Assembly: GCF_023534745.1 (NCBI RefSeq)
Contig: NZ_JAMHJQ010000002.1
Span: forward strand, 71,761-135,760
Reading direction: 5' to 3'
DNA length: 64,000 bases
Source: Streptomyces sp. 35G-GA-8
GTDB lineage: Bacteria; Actinomycetota; Actinomycetes; Streptomycetales; Streptomycetaceae
A program made the translations under genes and the position numbers. The notes beneath the pieces are model-generated. The model was not told the origin of the DNA and did not search any database. It worked only from the letters and a program-made list of their open reading frames with translations. This document shows, piece by piece, positions 36,518 to 44,969 of this stretch (positions are counted from its first letter, which is position 1; the number at the start of each line of letters is the position of its first letter).

Positions 36518-39183
36518 CCGGCCGGCTCGGTTCCCGCTTCGCCGATCTGCGGCTGAGTATCGGCGAGCCGTTCACCGTGCTGTACGGGCCCGGCGTGGAC
36601 GACACCTTCGTCGGCGCCGACTACCAGGAAAGGAATCTGGACGCCGCGCTGTGGCATCTGCTGCGCGCCGAGTCCTGCGCGTATGTGGCGTTCAGCTCCC
36701 AGCGCCGGCCGCTGTACTTCCTGGACCCGGACTCCGAGGCGCGGTCCCGGCCCGGATCGGAGGAGTCGGCGGGATCGGGAGGATCGGGAGGATCGGGTGG
36801 ATCGGCGGGGTCGGATGGATCAGCGGGACCTGGGGGATCCGCGGGACCGGCGGGATCCGCGGGACCGGGCCTGATGCGCCATCCCCGCCTGCGCGGCCCG
36901 CTCGGCCGGCTGGTGGTACGCCCGCCCGCCGGGGCGCGGAACGCCGCGCCCGCCGGTGAGCGCACCGCCGCGCCCACCGAGCCAGGCCCGCCGCGTACCC
37001 TCTCCGACCCCTTCACCGTCATGACCCTGTCCGGATATCTGGCGGACCCCCCGCGCCGCACGGCCGTGGTGTTCACGGACGCGGAGAGCACCCTGCGGCA
37101 CACCGACGCCACGCGCCCCCTGGACACCTTCTTCGGCGACTGGGCCCGGCACGGCGACTACGACCACCCGATCGTCCTGGTCTTCGCGCGCGAGACGTTC
37201 GGCGACTGTGTGGAGTACGTCGAATCGCTGCGCGGCTACCCCGGCCTGGCCGCCCGGCTGCGTCGGCAGGGTGCGCCGTCCGCCCGTATCGGCTACCCGG
37301 ACGAGGCCGAACTGCACTGCCTCGTACAGCGGTTGCGACTGCGCCATGGACTCCGTATCGGCAGCTGGCGCGAACTGGACTCCGTGGTACGGGCGATGGC
37401 GGCCCAGCCGCTCACCGTGAAGAACTGGCGCAGCAACCTGCTGTCCCTCGGCGACACCCCGCTCAGCGGCAAGGAACTGGCCGAGCGTGGCTGGCTCCCC
37501 CGCTCGGCCGGACAACGGTCGGGGGCGCTCGCGAGCAAGAACACGCAGTCGGCAGAAGAGCAGTTGAACGACCTGCCCGGCCTGGAACCCGTGAAGAAGC
37601 ACCTCAGAGAACTGCGCAGGCGGGTGGTCAACGAACAGCTGCTGCGCGCGGAGGGGCGCGGTTTGGACGCGGAAAGGGGCTCCCCCCACCTGCTGTTCGC
37701 CGGTCCGCCGGGTACCGGGAAGACCACGGTGGCCCGGCTCGTCGGCGAGATGTATCGGGAGATGGGTGTGCTGAGCCACGGTCATGTGGTGGAGGCACGG
37801 CTCGACGACATGATCGCGGGTTACGTCGGACAGACCGCCGAACAGGCCAACGGCGTAATGGACCAGGCCATGAACGGGGTGCTGTTCCTCGACGAGGTGC
37901 ACGGCCTGAGCAGCGAGAACGGCAGCTTCGACCGGGACGTCGTGCGGCCTCTGCTCACCCGGCTGGAGAACGACCGGGACCGGTTCGTGGTGATCGCGGC
38001 CGGATACCCGGACAAGATCGATGAGTTCCTCGCCTCCGACCACGGCTTCCCCCGCCGGTTCGGCCATCGCATCGACTTCCCCGACTACCCGCCGGACGTC
38101 CTGCACACCATCCTGCTGCGGTACTTGGCGACAAGCGGCCTGGACTGGGACGAGACGGTGGCCGATCAGCTGCTCCGGGTCGTCACCGAGCTGTACGCCA
38201 CGCGCCGCCCCGACTTCGGCAACGCCGGCACCATGCGTGAGCTCAGCGGCAAGATCTTCACCTGCTGGGCCAACCGGGTCGGAGAGGACATCAAGCAGCC
38301 GCTCAGCGTCGAGGACCTGCCGGAGGAGTACCGCGGCCTGCTGCCCCCGCCCGTGCCCGCACACGGCGACGGCGCCCTGCTGGCCGAGCTGGACCACATG
38401 GTCGGCCTCGCCTCGGTGCGTGAGGCGATCACCGGCCTGGCCGACCGTATCCGGCTGCGCCAGGCTCGGGGCAGAGCCGTGCCCGCTCCCCCGAACACAC
38501 TGTTCACGGGGCCGCCCGGAACCGGCAAGACCTCCGTGGCACGGGCCGTCGGCACGATGCTCCGCGGCCTCGGACTGCTGCGCCGGGGCCATGTCGTCGA
38601 GGTCACCCGCGCCGACCTGGTCGGCGAGTACGTCGGTCACACCGCGCCCCGGGTCCGCGCGGCCGTGCATGAGGCCCTTGACGGGGTGCTTTTCATCGAC
38701 GAGGCGTACAGCCTCACCGCCGGCTCCGCCATCCATGGCGCGGACTTCGGCAAGGAGGCCATCGACACTCTCGTCCGGGAGATGGAGCACTGGAACGACC
38801 GGCTCGTGGTGATCGCCGCGGGGTACTCGCGCGAAATGGACGAGTTCCTACGCGCCAACAGCGGCCTGCCCTCCCGCTTCGAGCTGCGCGTGGAGTTCCC
38901 GTCGTACAGCACCGAGGAGCTTGTCGAGGTGCTGCGCCGGACCGCCGAGGCCGAGGGTTTCACTCTCGCACCGGAGGTCGCCGAGCGGGGTGGGCGCTGG
39001 CTCGACGCCCGGCGGCGTAACGATCCCACCGGCTTCGGCAACGCCCGCGAGGTACGTGGTCTGCTCGCCGCCATGGAGGCCCGCCTCTCCCGCCGCCTCG
39101 GAAGCGGCCGGGCCGGGACCGTCCCTACCGCCACCGACTACTCCACGTTCACCGTCGACGACGTCCCCGCCCCTGGAGACTGA
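36514..39183 (+). CDS. Tandem AAA+ ATPase, CbbX/SpoVK-like
   Basis: 889 aa. N-terminal 270 residues are a distinct domain with a Gly/Ser-rich linker (SGGSGGSGGSAGSDGSAG, about 88-115). Two AAA+ modules follow. The first has Walker A GPPGTGKTT (G397-T405) and Walker B GVLFLDEVHGL; the second has GPPGTGKTS (from G666) and GVLFIDEAYSL. Both belong to the CbbX/SpoVK clan, which remodels protein complexes by threading. The ring would be powered by ATP; its target is unknown, probably another protein of this set. Last gene before a strong hairpin. Confidence 0.88.
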   Translation: MTGRLGSRFADLRLSIGEPFTVLYGPGVDDTFVGADYQERNLDAALWHLLRAESCAYVAFSSQRRPLYFLDPDSEARSRPGSEESAGSGGSGGSGGSAGSDGSAGPGGSAGPAGSAGPGLMRHPRLRGPLGRLVVRPPAGARNAAPAGERTAAPTEPGPPRTLSDPFTVMTLSGYLADPPRRTAVVFTDAESTLRHTDATRPLDTFFGDWARHGDYDHPIVLVFARETFGDCVEYVESLRGYPGLAARLRRQGAPSARIGYPDEAELHCLVQRLRLRHGLRIGSWRELDSVVRAMAAQPLTVKNWRSNLLSLGDTPLSGKELAERGWLPRSAGQRSGALASKNTQSAEEQLNDLPGLEPVKKHLRELRRRVVNEQLLRAEGRGLDAERGSPHLLFAGPPGTGKTTVARLVGEMYREMGVLSHGHVVEARLDDMIAGYVGQTAEQANGVMDQAMNGVLFLDEVHGLSSENGSFDRDVVRPLLTRLENDRDRFVVIAAGYPDKIDEFLASDHGFPRRFGHRIDFPDYPPDVLHTILLRYLATSGLDWDETVADQLLRVVTELYATRRPDFGNAGTMRELSGKIFTCWANRVGEDIKQPLSVEDLPEEYRGLLPPPVPAHGDGALLAELDHMVGLASVREAITGLADRIRLRQARGRAVPAPPNTLFTGPPGTGKTSVARAVGTMLRGLGLLRRGHVVEVTRADLVGEYVGHTAPRVRAAVHEALDGVLFIDEAYSLTAGSAIHGADFGKEAIDTLVREMEHWNDRLVVIAAGYSREMDEFLRANSGLPSRFELRVEFPSYSTEELVEVLRRTAEAEGFTLAPEVAERGGRWLDARRRNDPTGFGNAREVRGLLAAMEARLSRRLGSGRAGTVPTATDYSTFTVDDVPAPGD

Positions 39184-39184
39184 T

Positions 39185-39214
39185 CGGGCCCGGCAGGGCG
39201 ACCTGCCGGGCCCG
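39185..39214 (+). terminator. Terminator closing the GTPase/AAA+ cluster
   Basis: CGGGCCCGGCAGG (39185-39197) pairs perfectly with CCTGCCGGGCCCG (39202-39214) around the tetraloop GCGA, one base after the AAA+ stop codon. It sits between convergent genes and can act for both. Confidence 0.85.
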
Positions 39215-39265
39215 ACCTCCCTGGTCCGCCTGGATACCGGACCTGCTCGCCGCCCCGGCGCGTCC

Positions 39266-40243
39266 CTAATCCAGCGCCGCGCGGAGCACCCGATCGATCT
39301 CGGCCAGGTGGCGTTCCACCTCGGCGGCGTCCGCGCGCGCCCGCTCCAGCGCCGTCCCGTCCGCCGTCCCGTCCGTCGTCCCGTCCCTGGCGAGCCGTTC
39401 TCCGCGACCGTCCCCGGCCTCGTCGCCGTCGACGCGGCGCCGCGCGGACAGCGCCTCCGCCAGCTCCCGGTCCGCCCGCGCATAGCGCCTCAGCTCCGGA
39501 ATCCGCTCCCCGAGCTCGGCGCGGACCGCATCGAGGCGCTGTCGCAGCGTATCCAGCTCGGAGGTGGTTCTGGCCAGCTCCCGTTCCTCGGCGGCAAGCC
39601 GCTCACCGCTCTCCTCTGCCCGGTGCAGCGCCTCACGGACGCGCGGCCCGAGCGCGTCCAACTGGTCCTCGCTGAGCCGCACCAATGTGCCGCAGTCCGC
39701 GGCCAGAGTCCGCTCGGCGGAGTCGTCCCGCCCGCGCAGGGCCTTCAGACGTTCGTCCACCACCCGTTGCTGTCCGCTCAGCGCGTCCAGCGCGTCCACC
39801 AGGCGTTCGAGCCGGCGCAGCTCCGCGATCCGCTCCCGCAACTCGGCGTGGTCCGCGAGACGTTGACGCAGGTCGTCCTCGGCGGCGGCAAGCCGCTCCA
39901 GGGCCGCCCGATCGTCGCGCAACCGCTCGTGGAGCGAGGTGAGCTCCGCCAGCCGCTTGTCCAGCTGCTCCGCCAACCGCTGACCGGGCCGGGCGTTCGC
40001 CACGAGGCGCGGCGCCTCGGCGGTCAGCGTCGGCAGCTCCTCCAGCGCGTCGAACAAGCCGAACAGTCCCTCAAGCGCGGCGACGCCATCGCCGTCACGT
40101 GCCTCCGCGAGGGCCGCCGCGGCCCACTTGAGCGAGGCCCCCAGCGCCGAAAGGGCCGCTGGGGCTCCGGCACCGTCCGTGAGCGCACCGCGCAGTTCCT
40201 GACGGGCCCGCCCACCCGGGGACATGTCGTCCGCGACCGTCAT
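39266..40243 (-). CDS. Coiled-coil protein of unknown function
   Basis: 325 aa from ATG 40243 (preceded by GGGGGG at 5 nt; GTG 40249 is an alternative). Nearly the whole chain is helix with repeated Leu/Arg/Glu heptads (LAELTSLHERLRDDRAALER, LREELGERI-like segments). A low-complexity TTDGTADGTA tract lies near residue 288, with repeated GTCCCGTCC in the DNA near 39358-39390. It converges on the AAA+ gene. Possibly part of the same system; I do not recognise a family. Confidence 0.65.
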   Translation of the reverse strand: MTVADDMSPGGRARQELRGALTDGAGAPAALSALGASLKWAAAALAEARDGDGVAALEGLFGLFDALEELPTLTAEAPRLVANARPGQRLAEQLDKRLAELTSLHERLRDDRAALERLAAAEDDLRQRLADHAELRERIAELRRLERLVDALDALSGQQRVVDERLKALRGRDDSAERTLAADCGTLVRLSEDQLDALGPRVREALHRAEESGERLAAEERELARTTSELDTLRQRLDAVRAELGERIPELRRYARADRELAEALSARRRVDGDEAGDGRGERLARDGTTDGTADGTALERARADAAEVERHLAEIDRVLRAALD

Positions 40244-40474
40244 CCGCACCCCCCGATTCCCTGTTCACACCGCCGTCCGAGGCAGCGTAGCGCCGAAGTC
40301 CCCGCCGGTATCGGCACTTGCCGGGCCTGGCTCCACGCGTCCTGTCGATGGCGCGAACACCTCCCCCTTCACGCCCGAACACGCCTGCGGGAAGGGAGCG
40401 TTCGGACCTGGCCGCGCCCCCCCAGCGGGGACCGGGCCGTCGCCGGGTGTGTGGACGACGGCGGAGGGGGAATC

Positions 40475-40600
40475 GTGAGTGAACCGGCACGGTTCGAGGT
40501 GCCGGAGGGCTCCGAACGATCGTGGAGGTCGCCGATGATGCCCGCCCCGCCCAGGAAGGAGCCCCCGTACCCGTGCCCCATCCCGTGGAACCCGTCCTGA
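40475..40600 (+). CDS. Short Pro-rich ORF, possible 5' part of a frameshifted gene
   Basis: 41 codons from GTG 40475 with GGAGG at 7 nt, a good ribosome-binding site. The last half is rich in Pro and holds a single Cys (KEPPYPCPIPWNPS). Third positions are mostly G or C. It overlaps the start of the next ORF in another frame; see the note on a possible single-base deletion. Whether this peptide exists as such is open. Confidence 0.35.
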   Translation: MSEPARFEVPEGSERSWRSPMMPAPPRKEPPYPCPIPWNPS

Positions 40601-40758
40601 CCGCAAGAGTGTTGGCCCTGCTCGGCGATGTCGCCGCTGCCGAGCTGCAGCCGCGCGAGGCCCGCCACTGGTATCGCCGCGCCCTGGACGCCCCCGACAG
40701 CGGCGAGGCGCACGACCACGCCCGCGCGGCCCTCGGAACCGCCCCGGCCACGTCCTGA
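40522..40758 (+). CDS. Small TPR-like protein, start doubtful
   Basis: 78 aa as read from GTG 40522. Its C-terminal half (VLALLGDVAAAELQPREARH, WYRRALDAPDSGEAHDHARA) looks like one tetratricopeptide repeat. The only available start, GTG 40522, has GGAGGG 12 nt away, which is long. The upstream frame starts well at GTG 40475, and skipping one base near 40519 would join both into a protein of about 93 residues. Might be a truncated repeat protein of the conflict cluster. Confidence 0.5.
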   Translation: MEVADDARPAQEGAPVPVPHPVEPVLTARVLALLGDVAAAELQPREARHWYRRALDAPDSGEAHDHARAALGTAPATS

Positions 40759-40820
40759 GGCATGACGTGCGGTGCGCCGGTCCGCTCCTCCCTCCTCGTG
40801 TGTGCTCGGCGCGCTCCACG

Positions 40821-40862
40821 TACTCGGAGTGCTCGGAGCACTCGGAGTACTCGGAGTACTCG
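40821..40862. repeat. 9-bp tandem repeats next to dhaK stop
   Basis: Four and a half units of the type TACTCGGAG / TGCTCGGAG / CACTCGGAG run up to the dhaK stop codon. The GAGTACTC junctions are self-complementary. It could fold at the end of the dhaK transcript; otherwise a slippage repeat. Confidence 0.7.
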
Positions 40863-40863
40863 C

Positions 40864-41859
40864 TCAGAACACCCGAATCGGGATCTCCGCGGGGTCGGTG
40901 AGCAGGTCGTGGATCTCGTCGTCCAGCCGGACCAGGGTCACGGAGGCGCCGGCCATGTCGAGCGAGGTGCAGTACTCGCCCACGTAGCTGCGCCCGACCT
41001 CGATGCCGCGCTCGGCCAGCTGCTTGTGGGCCAGGCCGTACACCAGATACAGCTCGCCGATCGGTGTGCCGCCGAGGCCGTTCACCATCAGTGCGACACG
41101 GTCACCGGAGGAGAACGGCAGATCGTCCACGACCGCGCTGACGAGCTCGCGCACCATCGCGTCCGCCGAGCGCAGCTTCTCGCGCTTCCTGCCCGGTTCG
41201 CCGTGGATGCCCACGCCCATCTCGACGGAGTCGTCGGGCAGATCGAACAGCGGCGAACCCTTCGCCGGCGGCGTGCACGCGGTGAGCGCCATGCCCATGG
41301 TGCGGGTGACGGAGTTGACCTTCTCCCCGATCCGGTACACCTCGTCAAGGTCCGCGCCCCGCTCGGCGGCGGCGCCGACGGCCTTCATCACGAAGAAGTT
41401 GCCGGCCACCCCGCGCCGGCCGACGGTGTACGTCGAGTCCTGTACGGCCACGTCGTCATCGATGAAGAGGGTACGGACGGTCACCCCGTCGGCCTCCGAA
41501 AGCTCCTCGGCCATCTCGAACGCCATCCGGTCCCCGGTGTAGTTGTTGACCAGCAGCAGCACACCCTTCGGGGAGGCGACCAGCTTGACCGTCTCGTAGA
41601 CGAAGTCGGCGGGCGGCGCGGCGAACACATCGCCGGGACAGGCGGCGTCGAGCATCCCCTTGCCGACGGACATCACATGGGCCGGCTCGTGCCCGGATCC
41701 GGACCCCTGCACAAGGGAGACCTTGTTCTCCTGGGGGGTGTCGGCGCGCATGATCAGGTTGTACTCGGGCACGTACGTCAGCGTGTCGGGGTTGGCCAGG
41801 GCCAGTCCCTCCAACATCTCCGCGACGTAGTCCTTCGGGTCGTTGACGAACTTCTTCAT
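40864..41859 (-). CDS. dhaK: Dihydroxyacetone kinase subunit DhaK
   Basis: 331 aa, full length. QGSGSGHEPAH (51-61) is the nucleotide/substrate-proximal loop, and MGVGIHGEPG carries His219, the residue that binds the keto-sugar covalently as a hemiaminal. It phosphorylates dihydroxyacetone or a related short ketose, together with the DhaL subunit encoded just upstream. There is no DhaM, so ATP rather than PEP would be the donor. Last gene of the operon. Confidence 0.93.
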   Translation of the reverse strand: MKKFVNDPKDYVAEMLEGLALANPDTLTYVPEYNLIMRADTPQENKVSLVQGSGSGHEPAHVMSVGKGMLDAACPGDVFAAPPADFVYETVKLVASPKGVLLLVNNYTGDRMAFEMAEELSEADGVTVRTLFIDDDVAVQDSTYTVGRRGVAGNFFVMKAVGAAAERGADLDEVYRIGEKVNSVTRTMGMALTACTPPAKGSPLFDLPDDSVEMGVGIHGEPGRKREKLRSADAMVRELVSAVVDDLPFSSGDRVALMVNGLGGTPIGELYLVYGLAHKQLAERGIEVGRSYVGEYCTSLDMAGASVTLVRLDDEIHDLLTDPAEIPIRVF

Positions 41860-41901
41860 GCCGTAACTCCTCGTGGTCCTGCCGGTCCCGGTTGCCTGCC
41901 G

Positions 41902-42657
41902 TCACTCGCGTACGTCCCACTCGGCGGCGACGCGCTCCGCCATGACCGCGATGGCCACCGCGCCCGGGTCCGGCGAACCGATGCTGCGCTCGCCGGTGTA
42001 GCTCTGGCGTCCGCGTCTGGCCCGCATGGGTGCGGTCGCGTCCGCCGCGGCGCGGGCGGTCGTGGCGGCGAGGGCGGCCAACTCCGCACCGCCGGGGGCC
42101 GGTTCTCCGGCGGCCGGTTCGCCGACGGCCGGCTCAGCGGCGGCCGGCCGCTGCTCCAGCCGCTGCTCCAGTGCGTCGGTCATCGGGATCAGGGCGTCCA
42201 GCAGCGTCTTGTCACCGAGGTCCGACTTGCCGCGCGCCTTGATCCCCTCGGCGGCGGCCCGCAGCATGGCCACCGCGTCGGCGGCGTTCAGCTCCTGCCG
42301 GTCCTTCACGGCCCCGGCGGCCCGCAGGAAGGCGGTGCCCCACAGCGGGCCCGAGGTGCCGCCCACCCGCTTGGAGATCACCAGAGCGACCTTCTTCAGG
42401 AATTCGGCCGGCGAGTCCGAGGCGAGGGCGTCCCAGTCGCTGAGCACGATCTCGAAGCCGCGGGCGAGCGAGTACCCGAAATCCCCGTCGCCCGCGACGG
42501 CGTCGAGGTCCCCGAAGGCTCGCTCGTTGTCCACGGCTGTCCGGGCGATGGACCAGACGACGAAGGTGAGGTCGGCGGCGGACGTCGATGACGACGGCGA
42601 GGGCGAGGGCGAGGGCGACGATGGCGATGGCGATGGCGATGGCGATGGCGATGGCAT
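41902..42657 (-). CDS. dhaL: Dihydroxyacetone kinase subunit DhaL with Ser-Pro repeat N-terminus
   Basis: 251 aa from ATG 42657 (GGAGAG 4 nt before it). The first 25 residues are a (Ser-Pro)n tract made by a DNA repeat, unusual for this soluble enzyme. The ATP-binding core follows: DAVAGDGDFGYSLARG has the metal-binding Asp residues of the GDGDxG loop, with Phe where His is common; KRVGGTSGPLWGTAF is the nucleotide loop. A second low-complexity stretch (AAAEPAVGEPAAGEPAPGG) interrupts the middle. It transfers phosphate from ATP to the ketose held by DhaK. Confidence 0.9.
   Translation of the reverse strand: MPSPSPSPSPSPSSPSPSPSPSSSTSAADLTFVVWSIARTAVDNERAFGDLDAVAGDGDFGYSLARGFEIVLSDWDALASDSPAEFLKKVALVISKRVGGTSGPLWGTAFLRAAGAVKDRQELNAADAVAMLRAAAEGIKARGKSDLGDKTLLDALIPMTDALEQRLEQRPAAAEPAVGEPAAGEPAPGGAELAALAATTARAAADATAPMRARRGRQSYTGERSIGSPDPGAVAIAVMAERVAAEWDVRE
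42620..42655. repeat. Six GATGGC hexamers inside dhaL
   Basis: Six exact copies of GATGGC, with GAGGGC variants at about 42600-42615 before them. On the coding strand they encode Ser-Pro repeats at the very N-terminus of DhaL. A whole-unit change keeps the frame, so this tract can vary in length without inactivating the gene. Confidence 0.85.
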
Positions 42658-42679
42658 GACTCTCCTGACTGCCGCGACG

Positions 42680-43531
42680 TCAGTGCGGTCGGGGACGGGG
42701 TCGGGCGGGGCCGTCCCCGAGCGGATCGGGTGTGGTGGGGTCCGAGTCGCCACCACCGGCGCTGAGGAGGACGGCCAGATCCGCGAGCACCACATAACGC
42801 CCCGGGCGGACGCCGAGCGGATCGCTCAGCACCCGTGTGACGGTCTCCTCCGGCGGCGGGTCACCGAGCGAGGTGACCACCAGGGAGGCCCCGGTGAAGT
42901 CCTCCTCGCCGGTGTAGGCGCTGGTCGTGACCGCGCAGGCGAGCCCGGCGCCGAGGGCGGCCAGCATCCCGTTACGGCTGTCCTCGATCGCGACGACGTC
43001 CACGGGATCCAGGCCGAGCCCGCGCACGGCGAAGGCGTAGATGTCCGGCGCGGGCTTCTTCCGCTGGACCACGTCCCCGGCGAAAACGCTGAAGCGGGCG
43101 GCCAGTTCCGGCCCCATGGCGAGTTCGAGCACGCTGCGGACGGACGCCTCCGCGGAGGTGGAGGCGACCGCGAGCGTCCACCCGGCCGAATGCGCCGCCG
43201 CGGCGACCCGGCGCACGCCGGGCCGGGGCGGAATGCTTCCGCCCCGGATGATCCCCGTATAGATCTCGGTCTTGCGCCGGTGCCAGCCGGCCAGCCGCTC
43301 ATCGAGCGCGGCCGGGTCGGAGGGCAGACCGGCGGCGGCGACGAAGTCGGGGGTCAGCAGCGTCCGCATCCGCTCCTTGCCGCCGCCGACCTTCACTTTC
43401 TCCGCGTACTCCGCGTCGCTCCACCGCACAGGCAGACCGAACTCCTCGAACGTCTTGTTGAAGGCGGGCAGATGCCCGTCGCGTTCGGTGTCGGCGAGGA
43501 CACCGTCGCAGTCGAAGATGAGCGCGGCCAC
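42680..43531 (-). CDS. HAD-family sugar phosphatase, CbbY/beta-phosphoglucomutase-like
   Basis: 283 aa from GTG 43531, two bases after the aldolase stop. FDCDGVLADTE is the HAD motif I with both catalytic Asp; VASTSAEASVR motif II; RKKPAPDIYA motif III Lys; AIEDSRNGMLAAL motif IV. The cap insertion type matches CbbY/PGMB proteins that dephosphorylate or isomerise short sugar phosphates. In this operon it may clean up a phosphorylated ketose. The C-terminal 25 residues are disordered. Confidence 0.88.
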   Translation of the reverse strand: MAALIFDCDGVLADTERDGHLPAFNKTFEEFGLPVRWSDAEYAEKVKVGGGKERMRTLLTPDFVAAAGLPSDPAALDERLAGWHRRKTEIYTGIIRGGSIPPRPGVRRVAAAAHSAGWTLAVASTSAEASVRSVLELAMGPELAARFSVFAGDVVQRKKPAPDIYAFAVRGLGLDPVDVVAIEDSRNGMLAALGAGLACAVTTSAYTGEEDFTGASLVVTSLGDPPPEETVTRVLSDPLGVRPGRYVVLADLAVLLSAGGGDSDPTTPDPLGDGPARPRPRPH

Positions 43532-43533
43532 GG

Positions 43534-44388
43534 CTAGCCCGCCCGTCCGGCGCTGCCGAAGAGCCTCATCAGCGAACCGGCCAACTCGACGACGTCCTGA
43601 CGTACGGCCCGGAAGAGCGACGGCGGATCCCACTTCTGCCGCTCCGCCGCCGTCCGCAGGAAGGTCAGGTTCGACTTCATGTACGTCTCCTTGAGGGCCG
43701 TCGAGATATTGACCTTCGCGCACCCCCGGGAGATCAGGTCGTGGAACTGCTCGTCGGACAGCCCACTGCCGCCGTGCAGCGCGATCGGCACCGGATACGC
43801 CGCCACGAGATCGGACACACGCTGAGCATCGAGCACCGGCGCCCGCTTGTACGACCCGTGTGCGTTCCCGATCGCCGGTGCGAAGACATCGACCTGCGTG
43901 GTCCGCAGAAACTCCAGCGCGACCGCGAGACTCTGCTGCTCGGCGGCGGCGTCACTGCCCACGTCGTCCTCCACGCCGGTGATCGACTCGATCTCCCCCT
44001 CAACGGCGGCCCCGTACGCGCGTGCCTCGGCGACGACCTCGACGGTCTGCCGCATGTTCTCCTCGACGGGCAGCTTGGAGGCGTCGAAGAGCACCGAGTT
44101 CCAGCCCCGCCGCAGACACTCGGTGATGACCTCGCGTTCCGGACAGTGATCGAGGTGCAGGGTGACGGGCACCTCGATGCCGGCGGTCATCGAGGTCCAC
44201 ATGGCATAGAGGACATCGCTTCCGATGGACCTGACCGTCTTCACGGACGTCTGCACGATCAACGGCGACGCGTTCTCCACGGCGGCCGCCAGCACGGCCT
44301 CCAGCGTGAGGTCGTTGAACACATTGATGGCCGGCACGGCGTAGCGCTCGTCGAAAGGCTTGACGAGGATCTCGGTCAGCGGTGTCAC
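43534..44388 (-). CDS. Class II fructose-bisphosphate aldolase family protein
   Basis: 284 aa from GTG 44388 (GGAGG at about 10 nt; GTG 44394 is also possible). LHLDHCPE holds the zinc His and nearby Asp; EGEIESITG, PAIGNAHGSY and IALHGGSGLSDEQ hold the other zinc ligands and the phosphate-binding loop. It would split or join a sugar bisphosphate to give a triose, tetrose or related keto-phosphate. Operon order aldolase, HAD, DhaL, DhaK suggests catabolism of a rare ketose or polyol ending in dihydroxyacetone phosphate. Confidence 0.88.
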   Translation of the reverse strand: MTPLTEILVKPFDERYAVPAINVFNDLTLEAVLAAAVENASPLIVQTSVKTVRSIGSDVLYAMWTSMTAGIEVPVTLHLDHCPEREVITECLRRGWNSVLFDASKLPVEENMRQTVEVVAEARAYGAAVEGEIESITGVEDDVGSDAAAEQQSLAVALEFLRTTQVDVFAPAIGNAHGSYKRAPVLDAQRVSDLVAAYPVPIALHGGSGLSDEQFHDLISRGCAKVNISTALKETYMKSNLTFLRTAAERQKWDPPSLFRAVRQDVVELAGSLMRLFGSAGRAG

Positions 44389-44566
44389 ACCCACGACGCC
44401 TCCACGTCTCCGCCCCCGCTCTCCCACCCCCCATTCCACGCCCCCACCCCGCCCCCCGCCACTCGTACCGGGACCCCGGCCACGACGAAGGGGCCGCCCC
44501 CAACCGGGACCGACCCCATGTGACCTGCACGTTCACCAAACCACTGCGCGGCCACCACGGCGCGCA

Positions 44567-44585
44567 CTACACGTTGAAGCGGCCG
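44567..44585 (-). other. Att-like site A (degenerate ychF 3' end)
   Basis: On the minus strand it reads ...CGC TTC AAC GTG TAG, that is RFNV-stop, like the end of ychF. To its left lies TGACCTGCACGTTCAC (44521-44536), also found left of the intact ychF end. The gene-free stretch 44389-44969 holds only this and the presumed promoter of the next gene. Confidence 0.5.
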
Positions 44586-44969
44586 CTTCACCCGGCCCGA
44601 CCGCCTCCGGTACCAGTGGTCCACCCCCGCCTCCGCCCCCGGCCGACCCACGCTGCTGGATCGACGAGCGCTGCGACTTCATGAACGACTGACCCCGCCC
44701 GCCGATGCTTTTGTCCCGATTGTGGTCGACCTTATTCATCCCAAGGAACAGAGGGGGAGCAACGGAGAACGCAAGAGGCAACGGGCAACACAGCCGAACC
44801 CCGATTCTCCAGGCGCGCGTCGTGCCAGACTCGCTTTCGGATGCAAAGCGAAACGGTGCGGTTACAGCGGGTGTTCGCCGTCGGGTTTCGTGTCACTGGG
44901 TGATCATCGGATGACAGCTCCCGTGAGGGCGGACGGCTCTCGCGGTCACTGTTCTAGGGGAGGTTGATG

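Noticed and set aside
40475-40600. Pro-rich peptide with one Cys as a RiPP precursor for the radical SAM protein
   Set aside because: The radical SAM gene is over 5 kb away and of the NrdG type without a precursor-binding or SPASM domain; a frameshifted TPR gene explains the ORF better.
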